64,000 nt of DNA from Nectonema munidae. Its lineage: Eukaryota > Nematomorpha > Nectonematoida > Nectonematidae. The position numbers were made by a program, and so were the translations under genes. The notes beneath the pieces were generated by a model. The model saw nothing but the letters and a program-made list of their open reading frames with translations, was not told the origin of the DNA and did not search any database. How positions within the stretch are numbered: the stretch's first letter is position 1; the number at the start of each line of letters is the position of its first letter. Where the stretch lies: the NCBI GenBank assembly GCA_030549495.1, contig JAUIRK010000065.1, positions 258,001 to 322,000 of the forward strand, in the 5' to 3' direction. Below, piece after piece: positions 1-12,235 of the stretch.

Positions 1-436
1 TCATACATTATTTATTAAAATGTACAAATAAAAAATATATACACACGCATTGACAAGTAGGCCTAAACAATCCATCAGGTAAGTTTTTTTTTCATTTGAA
101 GCTGTGGATCTGCGAATTGTCTATTTAGATTTAAAAAAGTCTGTTATGCAGGTCTGTTTGGCAGATGTTGCAACCGCCGTTTGCAGCTCCCTTTCCAGAG
201 TGTAGAAGGTGGTGAGATCGTGGCCGATGGCTTCCAGATAGGCACGCACAGATGACAGGCCGTCGAGGGCAACATAGGCCTTTGGTGGTGGAGGCAGTTC
301 AGCTGACTCATCGTCACTGTCAGCAGTGGGGCAGACATCTGGCTGGCGTACTGTGTCACAGATGTCGTCATCTGTCAAGACCCCATGGCACTCAGTCTGG
401 GAATCCACGTCCACGTAGACCTGGAACTCTTCTGTT

Positions 437-500
437 GTCATCCCATCTGGTGCCTGGACCTGGTGATCTGCAGTGGGAGCATCTGGAGCAGAGGGGATGC
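437..500. repeat. Left copy of a ~63-bp direct repeat flanking the viral fossil
   Basis: The stretch starting GTCATCCCATCTGGTGCC and ending GCAGAGGGGATG is repeated at 1678-1741 with about four mismatches in 63 bases. It is Tigger sequence, so it most simply is a long target-site duplication made when the insert at 508-1676 arrived. Confidence 0.75.
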
Positions 501-507
501 GGAGAAA

Positions 508-1676
508 TTTTTTTTTTTTTTTAAACTAAACAATTGTATAAACTACAGTAAAATGAGTATTAAACAAGAAGCAAAAAATAAAGAATTAAGACATTAGTTT
601 TGGTCTTTGCGAGTAAGTTCTCTAAGTAAGGTGGCGATATTGCTTGAATCAGGAACGTCTCTAGCTCCACAGACTCTCGCAGCGTCTATCTCGTCTAGAC
701 CAAATATTTTAATCGTTTTTTGATACTCTGGATCCATACTCACTGTACCTTTACTTGTTGCCATTCTTATACTTGAATCAATTTGATCTCTGAGAATTTT
801 TGAGGTTCTCTCTTTTTTATACACAAATCCTTCTCCTAATGATCCGTTTATTAGTGAATACTCTAATGCTGCATAGGTTAATGCAGGGTATCTGCTTGAT
901 TGTAAAAAGTTAAATCTTGAGGATTTAAAATTCGGAGATGCTCAAAATCTGATCCATGTATTTTACGAAGTCTATCATAGTTTTCTTTAAAGTTTTTAGC
1001 TTCTTTTGCCACTTCGGTCAAACAGATTGCAGGATTGCGGGAGCGTAAGTAATCAGATGTAAGTTCAATTGCATGCATACCGGAGAAAGATGCAACCATG
1101 AGTAATTGATTTTTTAATTCAGCCATTATGGTGATGTAGAGATCATTTGAATCAATTTAGAACTTTAAGGGCTGGCAGTTTAATTGCTATTTGAGAAAGA
1201 ATCCAATTCATAGCATCTAAACTTGAAAATGCCATGGTAGTAGAGAAAAGAGTGTCATTAAATTTGGTTGCAGATATGGCTGCCTTATATCATCTAATAT
1301 ATGCGTTGTTTGTGAGGCTTGTGAGTGGGGTAGGTCTTAAAATATAATGAAGACAACAATATGAGTTGAATAATAACCCTCTTTGCTTTTTTGAAGATAG
1401 TGTTTCAGGACCTTCTTCCGATATCATTAAAGCATCTTTGGGAGCAATTACTTTTTGAGATATACAGAATAAATAAGACATTATTGAATGTAAAAAATCT
1501 CCTGGATTGCTTACGCTTGAACATATTTCATAAAAGCTATAAGCAGTCGTTGCTATGTAATTTTCGCCTTCTTCAAATTTGTCATATTCTGCGGCATCAT
1601 AAGGAGTAGCTGAAGTTTTTACATAATCGCTTAAACGTATTTTTTGTATTATTATTATTATTAAACTATCTTTTTT
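508..1676 (-). pseudogene. Fossil mononegavirus-like nucleoprotein, retroposed copy
   Basis: An endogenous viral element lying inside the Tigger transposon. The minus strand encodes a nucleoprotein-like sequence. The helical part around 880-1130 (containing FEHLRILNPQDLTFYNQADT) resembles the C-lobe of borna-/nyamivirus-type nucleoproteins, where a similar LRHP...PNLA pattern occurs. The residual coding length of about 350 codons suits that family. The copy is broken, with about two or three interruptions. It ends in 15 A residues on the minus strand (T run at 508-522) just past the stop region, and long direct repeats (437-500, 1678-1741) flank it. This is the signature of a viral mRNA copied in by LINE machinery. 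About 6% divergence between the flanking repeats indicates an old insertion, younger than this Tigger copy. Family assignment is from pattern memory only. Confidence 0.6.
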
Positions 1677-1677
1677 T

Positions 1678-1741
1678 GTCATCCCATCTTGTGTCTGGTC
1701 CTGGTGGTCTGCAGTGGGAGCATCTGGAGCAGAGGGGATGG
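1678..1741. repeat. Right copy of the ~63-bp direct repeat
   Basis: This matches 437-500 apart from about four substitutions. Together the two copies bracket the viral fossil and its poly(A) run. Confidence 0.75.
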
Positions 1742-3490
1742 GAAGCCAGCATGGGCAAAGCAGTTTGCCACACTGGACTGTTTTACATCCTGCCATGCCA
1801 CTTTCAACATGTGCATAGCATCCAGGACTGTAAACTTGCGGGCGAAGGTGCTGGCAGAGAACCAGCTTCACCTGCGTCGATGTATGCAACAATCTTCTGG
1901 ACCACCTTCTTCCTGTAGAGTGCCTTCAGGTTTCGGATGATCCCCATGTACATGGCTGCATGATGGAGATCGTGTTGGGCGGCAGGAAGAAGAGGCGAAG
2001 TGGGGAAGGTCATCTGCTGATCCTTGGGGTGAGCCGAGCAGTTGTCGAGGACAAGGGCAAGGCGCCCCTGCCTGGCCATGTCACGTTCAAAGTCTCTTAG
2101 CCAGTCTGAAACAGGTTGCCAGTCATCCATGCATTTTTATTGTTCATGTATGGGACTGGAAGCTGGGGACCCTCTAAAGCACCTGGGCTTGGCACTTTTG
2201 CCAACCACCAGTAGAGGACGCTTGTCACTGCCGTCCATGTTGGAGTGACGAGGGCGGTGAGACGCTCCTTGACCTTCTTCCTGCCGCTCAGCTTCTGTGC
2301 TGCATCTGCCAACGTGCCGTCAGGTAGGGCACGGAAGTAGATTCCCGTCTCATCTGCGTTGTAGACGTACAGGGTTCATACTTCTCAAGCAGCTCGGGCA
2401 GCACAGTTGAAAGCCATGTGTCTGCAGCTGGGATGTCACATCACTTTCTCCCATGTGCCTTTTTATATTTGATCGAGAAACGGTCCTTCCAACGGCAGAT
2501 CCAGCCATTGGTTGTCTAGAAATCGTCCTTTCCTAGGTTGGCAGCGAGCTGATTGACCTTCTCCTCCAGGACTGCAGTGGTGATGGGACAGCCATGGGTG
2601 CGGGCATCCACGAACCAGGTGTAAAGGGCGTCTCGACGTCAGCTGCCTTGCCAGTCCGCGTGCGCATGCGGTTGCCGTTCTTGTTCTGCTCAGCATCTTG
2701 CAGGATCTGGGACTTCTTGCTGAGAATTTTTGAAATGGTGGACTGTGAAACACCATACGTTTTGGACAATTGAGTTTGTGATTGGCTAGATGACCACTTT
2801 ATGATCTCCAGCTTCTGGGCAAGGGAGAAGTCATTTCGCTTACGTTTAGCACTCATGATTAAAAACTGAAGAATAGCTTAGCACAGTGTCCGTAACAATA
2901 GAGCAGATCGGCAAATGTTTTGATTGGGAAGTTTATTTAAGATCAAAAGGATGCATCCTTTCAAGACCGTGTGTGCAGTGTGTGTGTGCAGTGTGTGTGT
3001 TGCTATGGTGCGTGGGTGCATGCGCGAAGCTTCGTGATCACAATGTTGCTTTCGTGATCACATGTGATTTATCGACGCATTAACCTGTCAGAAGTCTCAC
3101 CAAATGGTTAAAGCCAAATGATTTTTAAAGGGAAAGTGCGACCATGCGCGAACACTCATCATGGTGATGCTTATCGATAACATCGTCATGGTCATGGTTA
3201 ATTAAGGGATTAGACTTTGATGTAACTTATTGGTGCATTACTGTTGGTTTAGTGATAAGATAGGAGTTCAAGTTGATGAAAAAATGCGTGTATCGGCGCG
3301 ATAATCCTGCAAAATGTTATTCTAAAAATTAATTTTGGCTAATTTTCTATGACAATAAACGGGAATATCTATGACATTAAACGAGCAAATTTCTATGTTT
3401 TGTATAGGAAATGGTTTGGGATTTCAATATTTTATGACAATAAACGGGATATTCTATAAAACGGTATGATATTAAGTGGGCACTACTGTA

Positions 3491-3766
3491 TATAGTATTT
3501 TCTTTATCATAACCTCAAAAATTTTATTAGTGAAAATTTTTAAAATAAAATATTTTTTATGTCCAATTTTTATGAAGGGGTCCAGCAAAAAAAAAATAAG
3601 AGAAATGGGACATGGGTAAAAAAGGTTGAGAACGACTGATTTAAGCTAACAAAAATATGATTCTTTTCATCTATAAAATTTCTTTTAGCTTTATGTGTCA
3701 AAGTTTTGATCAGATCGAGTTAAACAGAACAATTTATATAAATGCCAGATTTTCCTAAAAACACTA
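3491..3766. other. Spacer with one hAT-like terminus
   Basis: No gene is visible. At 3628-3642 the sequence GGTTGAGAACGACTG resembles a hAT right terminus (reverse complement CAGTCGTTCTCAACC). No partner end was found, so this is probably the scrap of an element cut by later insertions. Confidence 0.35.
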
Positions 3767-5767
3767 CATACCAAACCTGCTCTAAACGCCACCTCTATAA
3801 GACCACCACTTCTTTAAGAGCGCCACTTTCTTACAGTCCCGATCAAATTTACATTAAAAATACCCTGTAAAAGACCACCACCTCTGTAACGGCGCCACGC
3901 GCCACTACATTGCAGTCCGAATCTTAATAAAAACTTGCACAAGAACGCCACGCACCATACTAGTATATTATTTTGTTAGCCTTCCTTATTTATTGTCTAC
4001 ATTACTAGAAAATGAAATCTTGCATCTCTTGACTACTGAGATGGCAAAAAGAAACTTTGTAATGATGTTACGTGAATTACAACTAAACTTGAAATGTAAT
4101 TTATCATATGACTGGCACGTGTACAACTTGATCACTTTTAACAATGAACGGTATTCTTCGATGTGTATCAAGTTATGTAGAGTAGTAGATAGAATAAGAT
4201 TTTATGTATACGACTAACACGCATATGCCTTGTGTCATTCATGTAGCATTGATAATTGTAATTAATGATGTATACGTATTTACGTGGCAAGTGTTTTACT
4301 TAGAATGAAAGTTTCTTCATCACACATAATAATTGTTTTCTATCAAAATGTATAAAGGAAATAAAAAAAACTCTGTCCCTTGTAGATAAAGTTAGTGATT
4401 GAAATGTACGAAAAAATTGAAAGTTCACATAAAGTGGCTGGCGCATTCAGCGTCAACAAAGATCAAGTTCAAAATATTATGAAGCGAAAAGCCGAAATTT
4501 TGGATGATTTTCAAAACAATGCTCAGACGATCGTAAACGTAAAATGCGAAAAACAAGAAATGAAAAAGTTAATGAACTAAGTTGGAAGTGGTTTCAAGAC
4601 TCTACAACTAGACGAGTACAAGTCAGTGGACCCTTTTTACAAAAGCAGGCTTTAAAATTTGCTTTGGAACTTGGTATCGACTCATTTAGTGCTTCGAATG
4701 GTTGGTTGGCTGCGTTTGTAAAGCGTCATAATATTGTGTTTCGATCTGTGTCTGGAGAAAATGTTGTTTGTAATTGGAAACAAAAGCTTTCTACCATTTG
4801 TGCTGGGTATGAGTCAAAAAACATTTTTAACATGGATGAAACCGGCTTGTTCTACAGAAACAATCAGTGAAACAAATCATTCATGTTAAGTGCATAACAC
4901 ACATGGCGGTAAACAGTCCAAATACCGCATTACCGTTGCTTTATGTGCTTCAATGACTGGAGAGAAATTTCTTTTACTTCTGATCGGAAAATCCTCGTTG
5001 TTTTAAAAACATTGATAATTCACTAAGCTTGGAATGAAATGACCTCTTCCACTATTCATAAGTGTTTTGCTCGAGCTGGATTTACTACAGAGGTTTTCGC
5101 GAATGTAAACACATCAGATATGGAAAGCACGGAGATTGACGTTGATGTTTTCGAAGAAACAAATGATGTTTCTTCATCAGTTTTATGTCTTTCCAAGGAA
5201 TTATTTGGATTACAATTCAACAATCTTCACCACATTGATAATGACCTTCCTACCTCAAATTATGCTATTGACTGGGATCGCTCCGCTTCAGATATTCTTC
5301 ATGATAACGAAAAGGATTCAGGTGGTGATGATGATGACGATGATAAAGAGCCACTTGAAGAATCGTTCAAGCCACCTTCTTTAACTCAAGTCCAATAGTG
5401 CATAGAAATATGTAGGCAATTTGCTTTGCAAACAGGAAACAGTGACATGTTAAAACTTTGTTTCGACTTGCAAGATATTACCATTAACATAAGAATGAAA
5501 AAATATACAAAGCAAACAACCATCACGAACTTTTTTAAAACAAAGTGAATTTTTTATACATAATGAATTAAATGTTTTTATGCGTTTTTCCTGTTATATT
5601 CTAATAAATGTTTTTATTGATAAATAAATTTTTTCGAAATTGTATTAATTCAATTTTCTATGATAAATTTTTCAGATACTAAAGGTGAACCTTGATAAAA
5701 CCGCCACCTGCGTAAAACAGCTGCTTTTGACTGGTCCCAAGGGTGACGTCTTAAACAGGTTTGACTG
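3767..5767 (+). mobile_element. pogo-type DNA transposon, 2.0 kb, both ends present
   Basis: The left end TA|CATACCAAACCTGCTC (TA at 3765-3766) and the right end, read inward as TA|CAGTCAAACCTGTTTAAG (TA at 5768-5769), are imperfect inverted repeats of about 28 bp, followed on both sides by CACC/GCCACC-rich subterminal DNA. TA target duplications and the enclosed transposase fit the pogo group. The centre has lost the catalytic core, so the copy is non-autonomous. Confidence 0.85.
4363..5548 (+). pseudogene. Broken pogo transposase with deleted catalytic core
   Basis: Pieces in order: a CENP-B N-type helix-turn-helix (KTLSLVDKV, then IEMYEKIESSHKVAGAF and KDQVQNIMKRKAEIL, 4363-4550); a second DNA-binding domain (LALELGIDSFSASNGWLAAF-type, 4640-4760); the start of the DDE domain with FNMDETGLFYRN at 4826-4865, first aspartate intact; then a gap where about 130-150 residues carrying the second and third catalytic residues are missing; then the acidic tail (run of D at 5325-5345) and the terminal ITDFFKTK ending at 5548. 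Frame changes occur near 4390, 4540, 4870 and 5400. It cannot make an active enzyme but could still be moved by a related transposase. Confidence 0.85.
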
Positions 5768-5778
5768 TACTTTCAAGT

Positions 5779-6015
5779 TTATGTTGTTGTTGTTGTTGTT
5801 AGCCCCTAGATTATACTATCTCTATATGAGTATAATCTACCAGTTCCAGACAAAGCTTTGATTAAACTGAAAAAGTATTTCCATAAAAGCAAGTACTCTC
5901 AGGGAAGAGTGTCGAATTTTGTTACACTTTCGCAGCAGCAGCGATAAACCAGTGTAATTTCAGCCAGCCCGCAAAAATATTTTATTCATCAGTCAGGCTC
6001 GAATCAAACTCTTAA
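5779..6015 (-). repeat. SINE or LINE 3' end with (CAA)n tail
   Basis: On the minus strand a unit ends GGGGCTAACAACAACAACAA, with the tail at 5780-5799 on the plus strand as (GTT)6. Just before the tail is a perfect 10-bp stem, AGATTATACT...AGTATAATCT (5808-5838). The tail resembles the one at the end of the minus-strand LINE at 34691, so this may be a SINE using that LINE's machinery. The 5' boundary is uncertain. Confidence 0.45.
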
Positions 6016-6539
6016 GAAAGTACTCTCAAAATGTTTCAATTTTTGTCAAAGTTACTGAGTTAATTACATTTTTCAAAGTGGGCTTTCCTTTTTTTCAAGC
6101 AAATTTTACTATGATGCTTCAAAAGTTTTAAATTCTGCACAATGATAAGAAAAACTTAACAGAACAAATCAACTTTTTTCTAATAAGTTGTATAATGTAT
6201 AGTGAACCTTCTTGGTCATAAATACATGAAAAAATATAAGCGAGAGAGGTGTATGCAATATAATTGAAAAAGGAAATAAAAACCAGACATACTTTGAAGT
6301 TGTTAGAGGTGGAAAATAGCAGTCGTGTGTTTTCGTTGTCCTCTTCTTCCTCTCCACAATGACCTAAACAGATTTCGAAACTAGAAAAGCCCTTTTTAGC
6401 GTACCAAAATTCCACATTCAGACGCGTGGATAAAGGAAAGAGAGGGTGGGCCTGAGCCCCATTGAAATTTATTTAGCCTCTGGAAACGTTTGTGTTTCCG
6501 CGAACCCTTTCGCTACTCAATTGATAAGGGATCGCTGAT

Positions 6540-8340
6540 TTCCCAGAGCAACTAATGATAAAAACGTACAACACAAACACTGGGTCAGAAGCAAAAGGGA
6601 ATAAACAACCGCTATATTTAGTTTTGAAGAAAAAGATGCTTTTTGAAAAATCAAAAATTATATTTCATTCAGCATATATTCAACAACTTGGCCATTCTTT
6701 CCTTTTCTTCCACTATATCATTCATTTATATCATTCCTACCTTCTTTGTTTTTCCTTTTTTGTCAAATAACTTTGAAAAAAAGTATAGAGATAAATATAA
6801 TGGTGTGGATTTACAAAACTATTTGTTGATGGTAGTGAAAAGGCCCGGTGTGTGTTATGCTTAAAAGTGCTTGGAAATGATTCTTTGAGACCAAGTAAGT
6901 TGAAGCATCATTTGATTTCAACGTACAAACAATAATGCTATAAGGCTCTCGATTTTTTCAAACGTTTGGAGAACAGTTTGAATGAACAAAAACTTGACAA
7001 AACTAGTGCTTTTAGATATCCAGCTTTGAGTGTAATTGAAACTTCATACTGACTTTTTCTTGAAATAGCAAAGCCAAAAAAGCCTGACAAATTTGGAGAA
7101 ACTTAATTAGACCGTGTGCTTTGAAAATAAGAAGTTAAGCTTGTTCTCGGAGAACAATTCACAAATTTCATTGTCAAAAGAGACAACAAAGACCTCAGTA
7201 AATTATATGATCTCCAACTCGTTTATTCGCACTGCGATTGGACGAGTCAACGAGGGAGGATTCCTGTGCACCGTTAGTAGTATTTGTTAGATACGTATTT
7301 TTTTGAATTAAAGAAGAGTACCTCTCTTGCAACTACACAATGGAAAAGGTAATCTCTTTCTTGAAGCTAATGGAATTTCCTGGAAAAATTATTATAGAGT
7401 TTGTACAGATGGAGCACCTGCAATGATGGGATCAAAATCAGAGTTTCAGAAGCGTGTATTAGAATAATCTCCTAATGCCAAAAAGTACATTGCATAATAC
7501 ATGCTTTTGCGTTAGCGTCAAAAACTTTTCCTTCTGGACTTTCTATGAATTCTTTGTATTCTCTCCTTTTCAAGGGCTTTGTAAGGAAATTGATTTCGAA
7601 CATAAAGTCCTCCTTTTTTACTCTAAAGTACGCTAGATTTCAAGGGGTAATCTTGTGAAACGAGTATTTGAACTTCGTAAAGAAATCAAACTTTTTATAG
7701 AAATGCAAAGAAATGTTATCTCTTGTCTCATTTAAATCAGTTTTTATGGGAAGAACGTCTCACATATTTAGCAGATGCTTTCTTAAGATGCAATGTAAAG
7801 GCGAAAATTTGTTTAATTTTGTAGATAGTCTTCTTGGATTTATTGCAAAGCTAAAAAATAAAAATAGAAATATTGGCATGCTTGAAAACATTTCAACCGT
7901 TCTTGATTCACTCAAAATTGAAATTACAGAGCATCTTAAATATTTGGAAACTGAACTAAAAATGTAATCCCCAGAAGTCAAGGAAGAAGAAGCAAAGATT
8001 GTAAGGAAATCCTTTTAATAGTACAATTTGAGATTACATCAGTTCCTCATGATATTCAAGATGAACTCCTTGATCTTAGAAATGATTCTTTGGCCATAAA
8101 AAATCCTTAAATGAGTCCAGGAATTCAATCTATAACAATTTAGCAATTGTTTCCACAATACCCTTTTCAACCACTTATATGCATTTTCCAATCTTCTTAT
8201 CAAAAGTAAGGCCTAAAATAAACGAATGAATGAAGTTATCAGCATCACACTGATCTCTGTTACTTATGTGGTCGAGAACGTAATATAAAAAGGAGGTTGC
8301 TTTAAATAAAGACTCTTAATCGTTTTAGATTTCAAATAAG
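6540..8340 (+). pseudogene. Decayed hAT transposase (ZBED/SCAND3-like lineage)
   Basis: Fragments in several frames recall the hAT lineage also known from the domesticated ZBED5/SCAND3 genes. Near 6840-6930 are the remains of a BED zinc finger (KRPGVCYA, then KVLGNDSLRPSKLKHHL). Near 7400-7460 is the catalytic-region signature VCTDGAPAMMGSKSEFQKRV. Further downstream are LQCKGENLFNFVDSLLGF-like (7790-7850) and FIAKLKNKNRNIGMLENIST (7840-7900) blocks. Many stops and frameshifts show great age. I could not identify terminal repeats. Confidence 0.75.
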
Positions 8341-8939
8341 AATAAGAAATATAATAAGGAATAGTCTTGATAAGAAATATCGTCATATCATATTGGTGCC
8401 ATTGGTACTAAACCCTGCGCACGATAGTGCAAGAAAGCAATGGTAGATAGCTGATAAGCAGGGCGAGGAAAAATTGACCCAAAAAATTGGAAAAAATTGA
8501 CTTTTACTCATAGAAAAAATTGACTTTATTGACTTTTTAACCCTATTAGTTTATTAGCCTTAATTCTACTAATTGTAGAAAATTGGCTGAATCATATCCC
8601 TTCAAATTTGGTGACTTTTTCTAAAATCGCTAGCTGCATCTTTTGAAACCATTTTCATGGTAGTTGAATGACCCCTTCGTGTCCAAAACTGTCAATCAAA
8701 ATAAAAATTTTTTATTTTTCAGCAAAATTTTGACATTATCTGCACTTAACCTTATAACTTAGGATCTATATTATATAATACCCTGAAAATTTATAATTAT
8801 ATACAGTTTAGAACGCATAACACTTTATATATTTAATTTTTTCAATAATCATGGCTACTTTTTAGAAAATGTCAATCAAAATTTTGATTGATCAAAAATA
8901 TATCTAATAAAATATACTTTCAAATTTTACATAAAATAT

Positions 8940-10470
8940 ACGTTTTTATACTAAATCGGTCATGCTGTTTTCATTTCTGAACTCATTTTTTACATTTAGG
9001 ATATGAAAATACCTATATGTGTTAATCAAATGTGCGGTTTACTTCTGAAAATTGTCTCCAAAAACATTCCTTCACATTTTACATAAAATATATGTTTTAT
9101 ACCAAATCGATCATGTTGTTTTCATTTCTGGACTCATTTTTTACATTTAGGATTTGAAAATACCTATAAGTGTTAATCAAATTTATGGTTTACTTATAAA
9201 AATTGTCTCTAAAAACATTCCTTCACATTTTACATAAAAACATATGTGTTATACTAAATCGGACATGCTGATTTCATTTCTGGACTCATTTTTTACGTTT
9301 AGGATCTGAAAATACCTATAAGTGTTAATTAAATTTGCGGTTTACTTCTAAAAATTGTCTCCAAATACATTCATTCAAATTTTACAATGAAATATATGTT
9401 TTATACCAAATCAACCATGCTGTTTTCATTTCTGAACTCATTATCAGTCAAAATTTGCGGTTTACTTCTAAAAGCTATCTCCAAAAATATTCTATAAATT
9501 TTACATGAAATATTTGTTTTTATACCAAATCGATCATGCTGTTTTCATTTTGAACTCATTTTTTACATTTAGGATTTGGAAATACCTATAAGTATTAATC
9601 AAATTTGCGGTTTACTTCTGAAAATTGTTTCCAAAAATATTTTCTTGAAATATATGTTTTAATACCAAATCAATCATGCTGGTTTCATTTCTGGACTCAT
9701 TTTTTACGTTTAGGATGTGAAAATACATATAAGTGTTAATAAAATTTGCGGTTTACTTCTAAAAATTGTTTCCAAAAACATTCATTCAAATTTTACAATT
9801 AAATATATGTTTTTATACCAAATCAACCATGCTAGTTTCATTTATGGACTCAATTTTTGCAGTTTGAATTTGAAAATACATATAAGTATCAATTAAATTT
9901 GCGTTTAGTTCTAAAATTAGTTTTTATAGCAAATATATCATGATGATTTCATTTCTGAACACAGTTTTCGCATTTAGAGGTTTTACTGCTAGTGTCAATC
10001 AAATTTGCGGTTTATGTTTGAAAACTATATCCCAAAATATTCTCTCTAATTTTACATGAAATATATGTTTTTATACCAATTCGACCATGATAATTTTTAT
10101 TTCTGAAATCATTTTTTTGCATTTAGAGGTTTTAAATGTCTGAAAGTGTCAATAAATTTTCGATTTACGTCTAATGTCTGCAGAAATATTTTTGAAATTT
10201 AAATAAAATATGTGTTTTTATGCCAAATGGAAGATGCTGGTTTCATTTTTGGACTCAGGTTTGGCATTTATGGTTTTAAAATATCTGAAAGCTTGAATAA
10301 GATTTGCGGTTTACTTCTAGATACTGTCTTCAAAAATATTTTCAAAAAAATAAAATATCTGTTTTATACCAAATCGATTATGCTTATTTTATTTCTGTAC
10401 TGGATTTTGGATAATACGGTTAAAAAATATCTCGAAGTGGCAATTGAATTAGTAATGTATGTCTGAAAAT
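8940..10470. repeat. Tandem array 1, about 11 units of ~150 bp
   Basis: Each unit contains CATGCTGTTTTCATTTCTGA, then ACTCATTTTTTACATTTAGG, a run like ACCTATAAGTGTTAATCAAA and TTTGCGGTTTACTTCTAAAA. Unit starts fall near 8957, 9113, 9266, 9416, 9535, 9677, 9827, 9949, 10087, 10233 and 10380, so spacing is 119-156 bp. Short units reflect internal deletions. Divergence rises towards the right side. Confidence 0.9.
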
Positions 10471-11539
10471 CAGTTATGTAAAAAAATTTCAAAAAATCGC
10501 TGCATATTAGGTATATAGTAAAAATATACTTTTTTTTTGTATATTTTGGCTTATAATACTTTCTACAATCATCTTGAGTATGAAATATTTATTTAAAAAA
10601 AACAAACGTATTATAAAATCTTTTGAAAATTTGTATGATAGAAGGAACCAAGTTGAAAACTAATTGAAAAGATAACATGTGATCAAAACAAATAATTAAA
10701 AAAAAATATGTATCTTGACTAAACGGAAGATCTACCATGTTCTAATGAACTAGGAAGTGGTTTAATTATGTAATATTAGGTGCTTCAAAAAAGATTTTGA
10801 CTGTGAAAAAGAAGTTCCTCTTTTACAAAAGAAAAATATTTAAATCTATAGCTTATCATATAGGATTACAATTAACATATAGCTAAGATGGGTAGGAAAT
10901 CTAAAAATTTAGAATAGGTCAGGCACAGATGCCAATATGTGAGAATTTAGTCACTATCAAGATATTTTTAATTTAAATTGAATTTGTTCATTTTTCCTTT
11001 TGCGTCAAAGAGATAATTTTTTAGATGAAGAACGTAGACAACGTTTTGTAATTGAACAATGAACATCACGAATGATTCATCAGAAAAAAACTTTTAAAAT
11101 GAGATTGGTTGAGAAATATTCAGGCCTGATAATAAAATGCACGATACTGATAAAAAAAGTCTAAGATCATCCAAAAGATTCTTTAATCAAAATGCTTTGA
11201 GAGAGGAAAAAAATAATTTTATCCTTATAAAAAAATTTTCGAACACACATATTGAAGAATATAAATTTCTAATGAAAAAAGAGCTACCAAGAAAGGATCA
11301 TCATAGAATGAATGGCAAAATTACATACTGTAAATTATAATATGACGTAGAGACTACGAGCCGATAACGAATTTGTAGCCAAAATAATGGAGGTCCTATC
11401 GAGTTACATAAGTTACTGTAGAATGAAATATTTTGAGTGAATTAAACACCTAAAGTTGGTTTATTAAATAAATTAAGAAAATAATTACCAGAGAAAAACT
11501 GCAAGTAGAAGTTATTTTTATGTTTATATATTTGACATT

Positions 11540-12235
11540 GATTTACAGGTTTAATCGATTTTTTGACAGGTTTTATTGATTTCATAAAAAATGAACATCA
11601 CCATTGAATTAATCATGCTTAAATGGGTATATATGTGTAAAAATTTTATATTATTACTAAGATAAAAAGTTTCTTTTTAAGATATAAATCAATGCTTTGA
11701 TAACTTTAATTGATTTTTATAAAAAAAATAAATATCACCGCTGAATTCAGCATGCTTGAAAATTGGTGTATATGTGTAAAAAATATTATATAATTATTTA
11801 GATAAAAAGTTTCTTTTTTGAGATGAGCTGTCATATGTAGATCATTTTTTTGACAGGTTTGGATGATTTTCATAAAAAATGAATATCACCACTGAATTCA
11901 GCATATTTGAAAATGGGTACAAATGTGTAAAAAACTTTATATACTTATTTAGATAAAAAGTTCCTTTTTGAGATGAGCTGTCACATTTAGATCAATTTTT
12001 TGACAGGTTTGATTGATTTTCATAAAAAATGAATATCACCACTGAATTCAGCTTACTTGAAAATGGGTATACATGTGTAAAAAACTTTATATACTTATTT
12101 AGATAAAAAGTTCTTTTTTGAGATGAGCTGTCACATTCAGATCAATTTTTTGACAGGTTTGATTGATTTTGATAAAAATGGACATCACCACTGAATTCAG
12201 CATCGTTGAAATATATATGTAACATTAAAAATATT
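11540..12235. repeat. Tandem array 2, about 5 units of ~148 bp
   Basis: The units are centred on ATATCACCACTGAATTCAGC, followed by TACTTGAAAATGGGTATA and AGATAAAAAGTTCTTTTTTG. Starts are near 11591, 11733, 11881, 12029 and 12180. The unit sequence is unrelated to array 1 although the period is nearly the same. Confidence 0.85.

Larger units (their letters stand above)
121..2856 (-). pseudogene. Broken Tigger transposase
   Basis: This was a DDE transposase that bound and moved the surrounding element. Seen on the minus strand: an N-terminal CENP-B/Psq-type helix-turn-helix at 2640-2856 (starts MSAKRKRNDFSLAQKLEI, with YGVSQSTISKILS as recognition helix); the first catalytic aspartate in NADETGIYFRALP near 2340-2380; the second in LVLDNCSAHP near 2020-2060; the conserved GIIRNLKALYRKKVV block near 1900-1950; and the family-typical tail ending ITDFFKSK at 121. 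The third aspartate block (normally PMDQG) reads AMYMG, so this catalytic residue is lost. The frame changes several times between 1.8 and 2.6 kb, and a 1.2-kb viral insertion separates the C-terminus. The family is certain; the gene is dead. Confidence 0.85.
1..3488 (-). mobile_element. Tigger/pogo DNA transposon, left end outside window
   Basis: The right boundary is clear: the element ends ...GGGCACTACTG at 3488 and is followed by TA, which read from the minus strand is TA|CAGTAGTGCCC, the usual terminal start and TA target of Tigger/pogo elements. Transposase pieces lie in order on the minus strand, with the helix-turn-helix near 2.5-2.86 kb and the C-terminus at 121-441. 2887-3488 is untranslated leader plus subterminal DNA holding three related GACAATAAACGGGA-like stretches. 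The element is interrupted by a viral fossil at 508-1676. The other terminal repeat must lie before base 1. Confidence 0.85.

Noticed and set aside
10212-10466. 84-codon open frame conserved at 36819-37058
   Set aside because: Both are readings of tandem array units in copies of the same repeat. Similarity comes from DNA identity, and no family signature is present.
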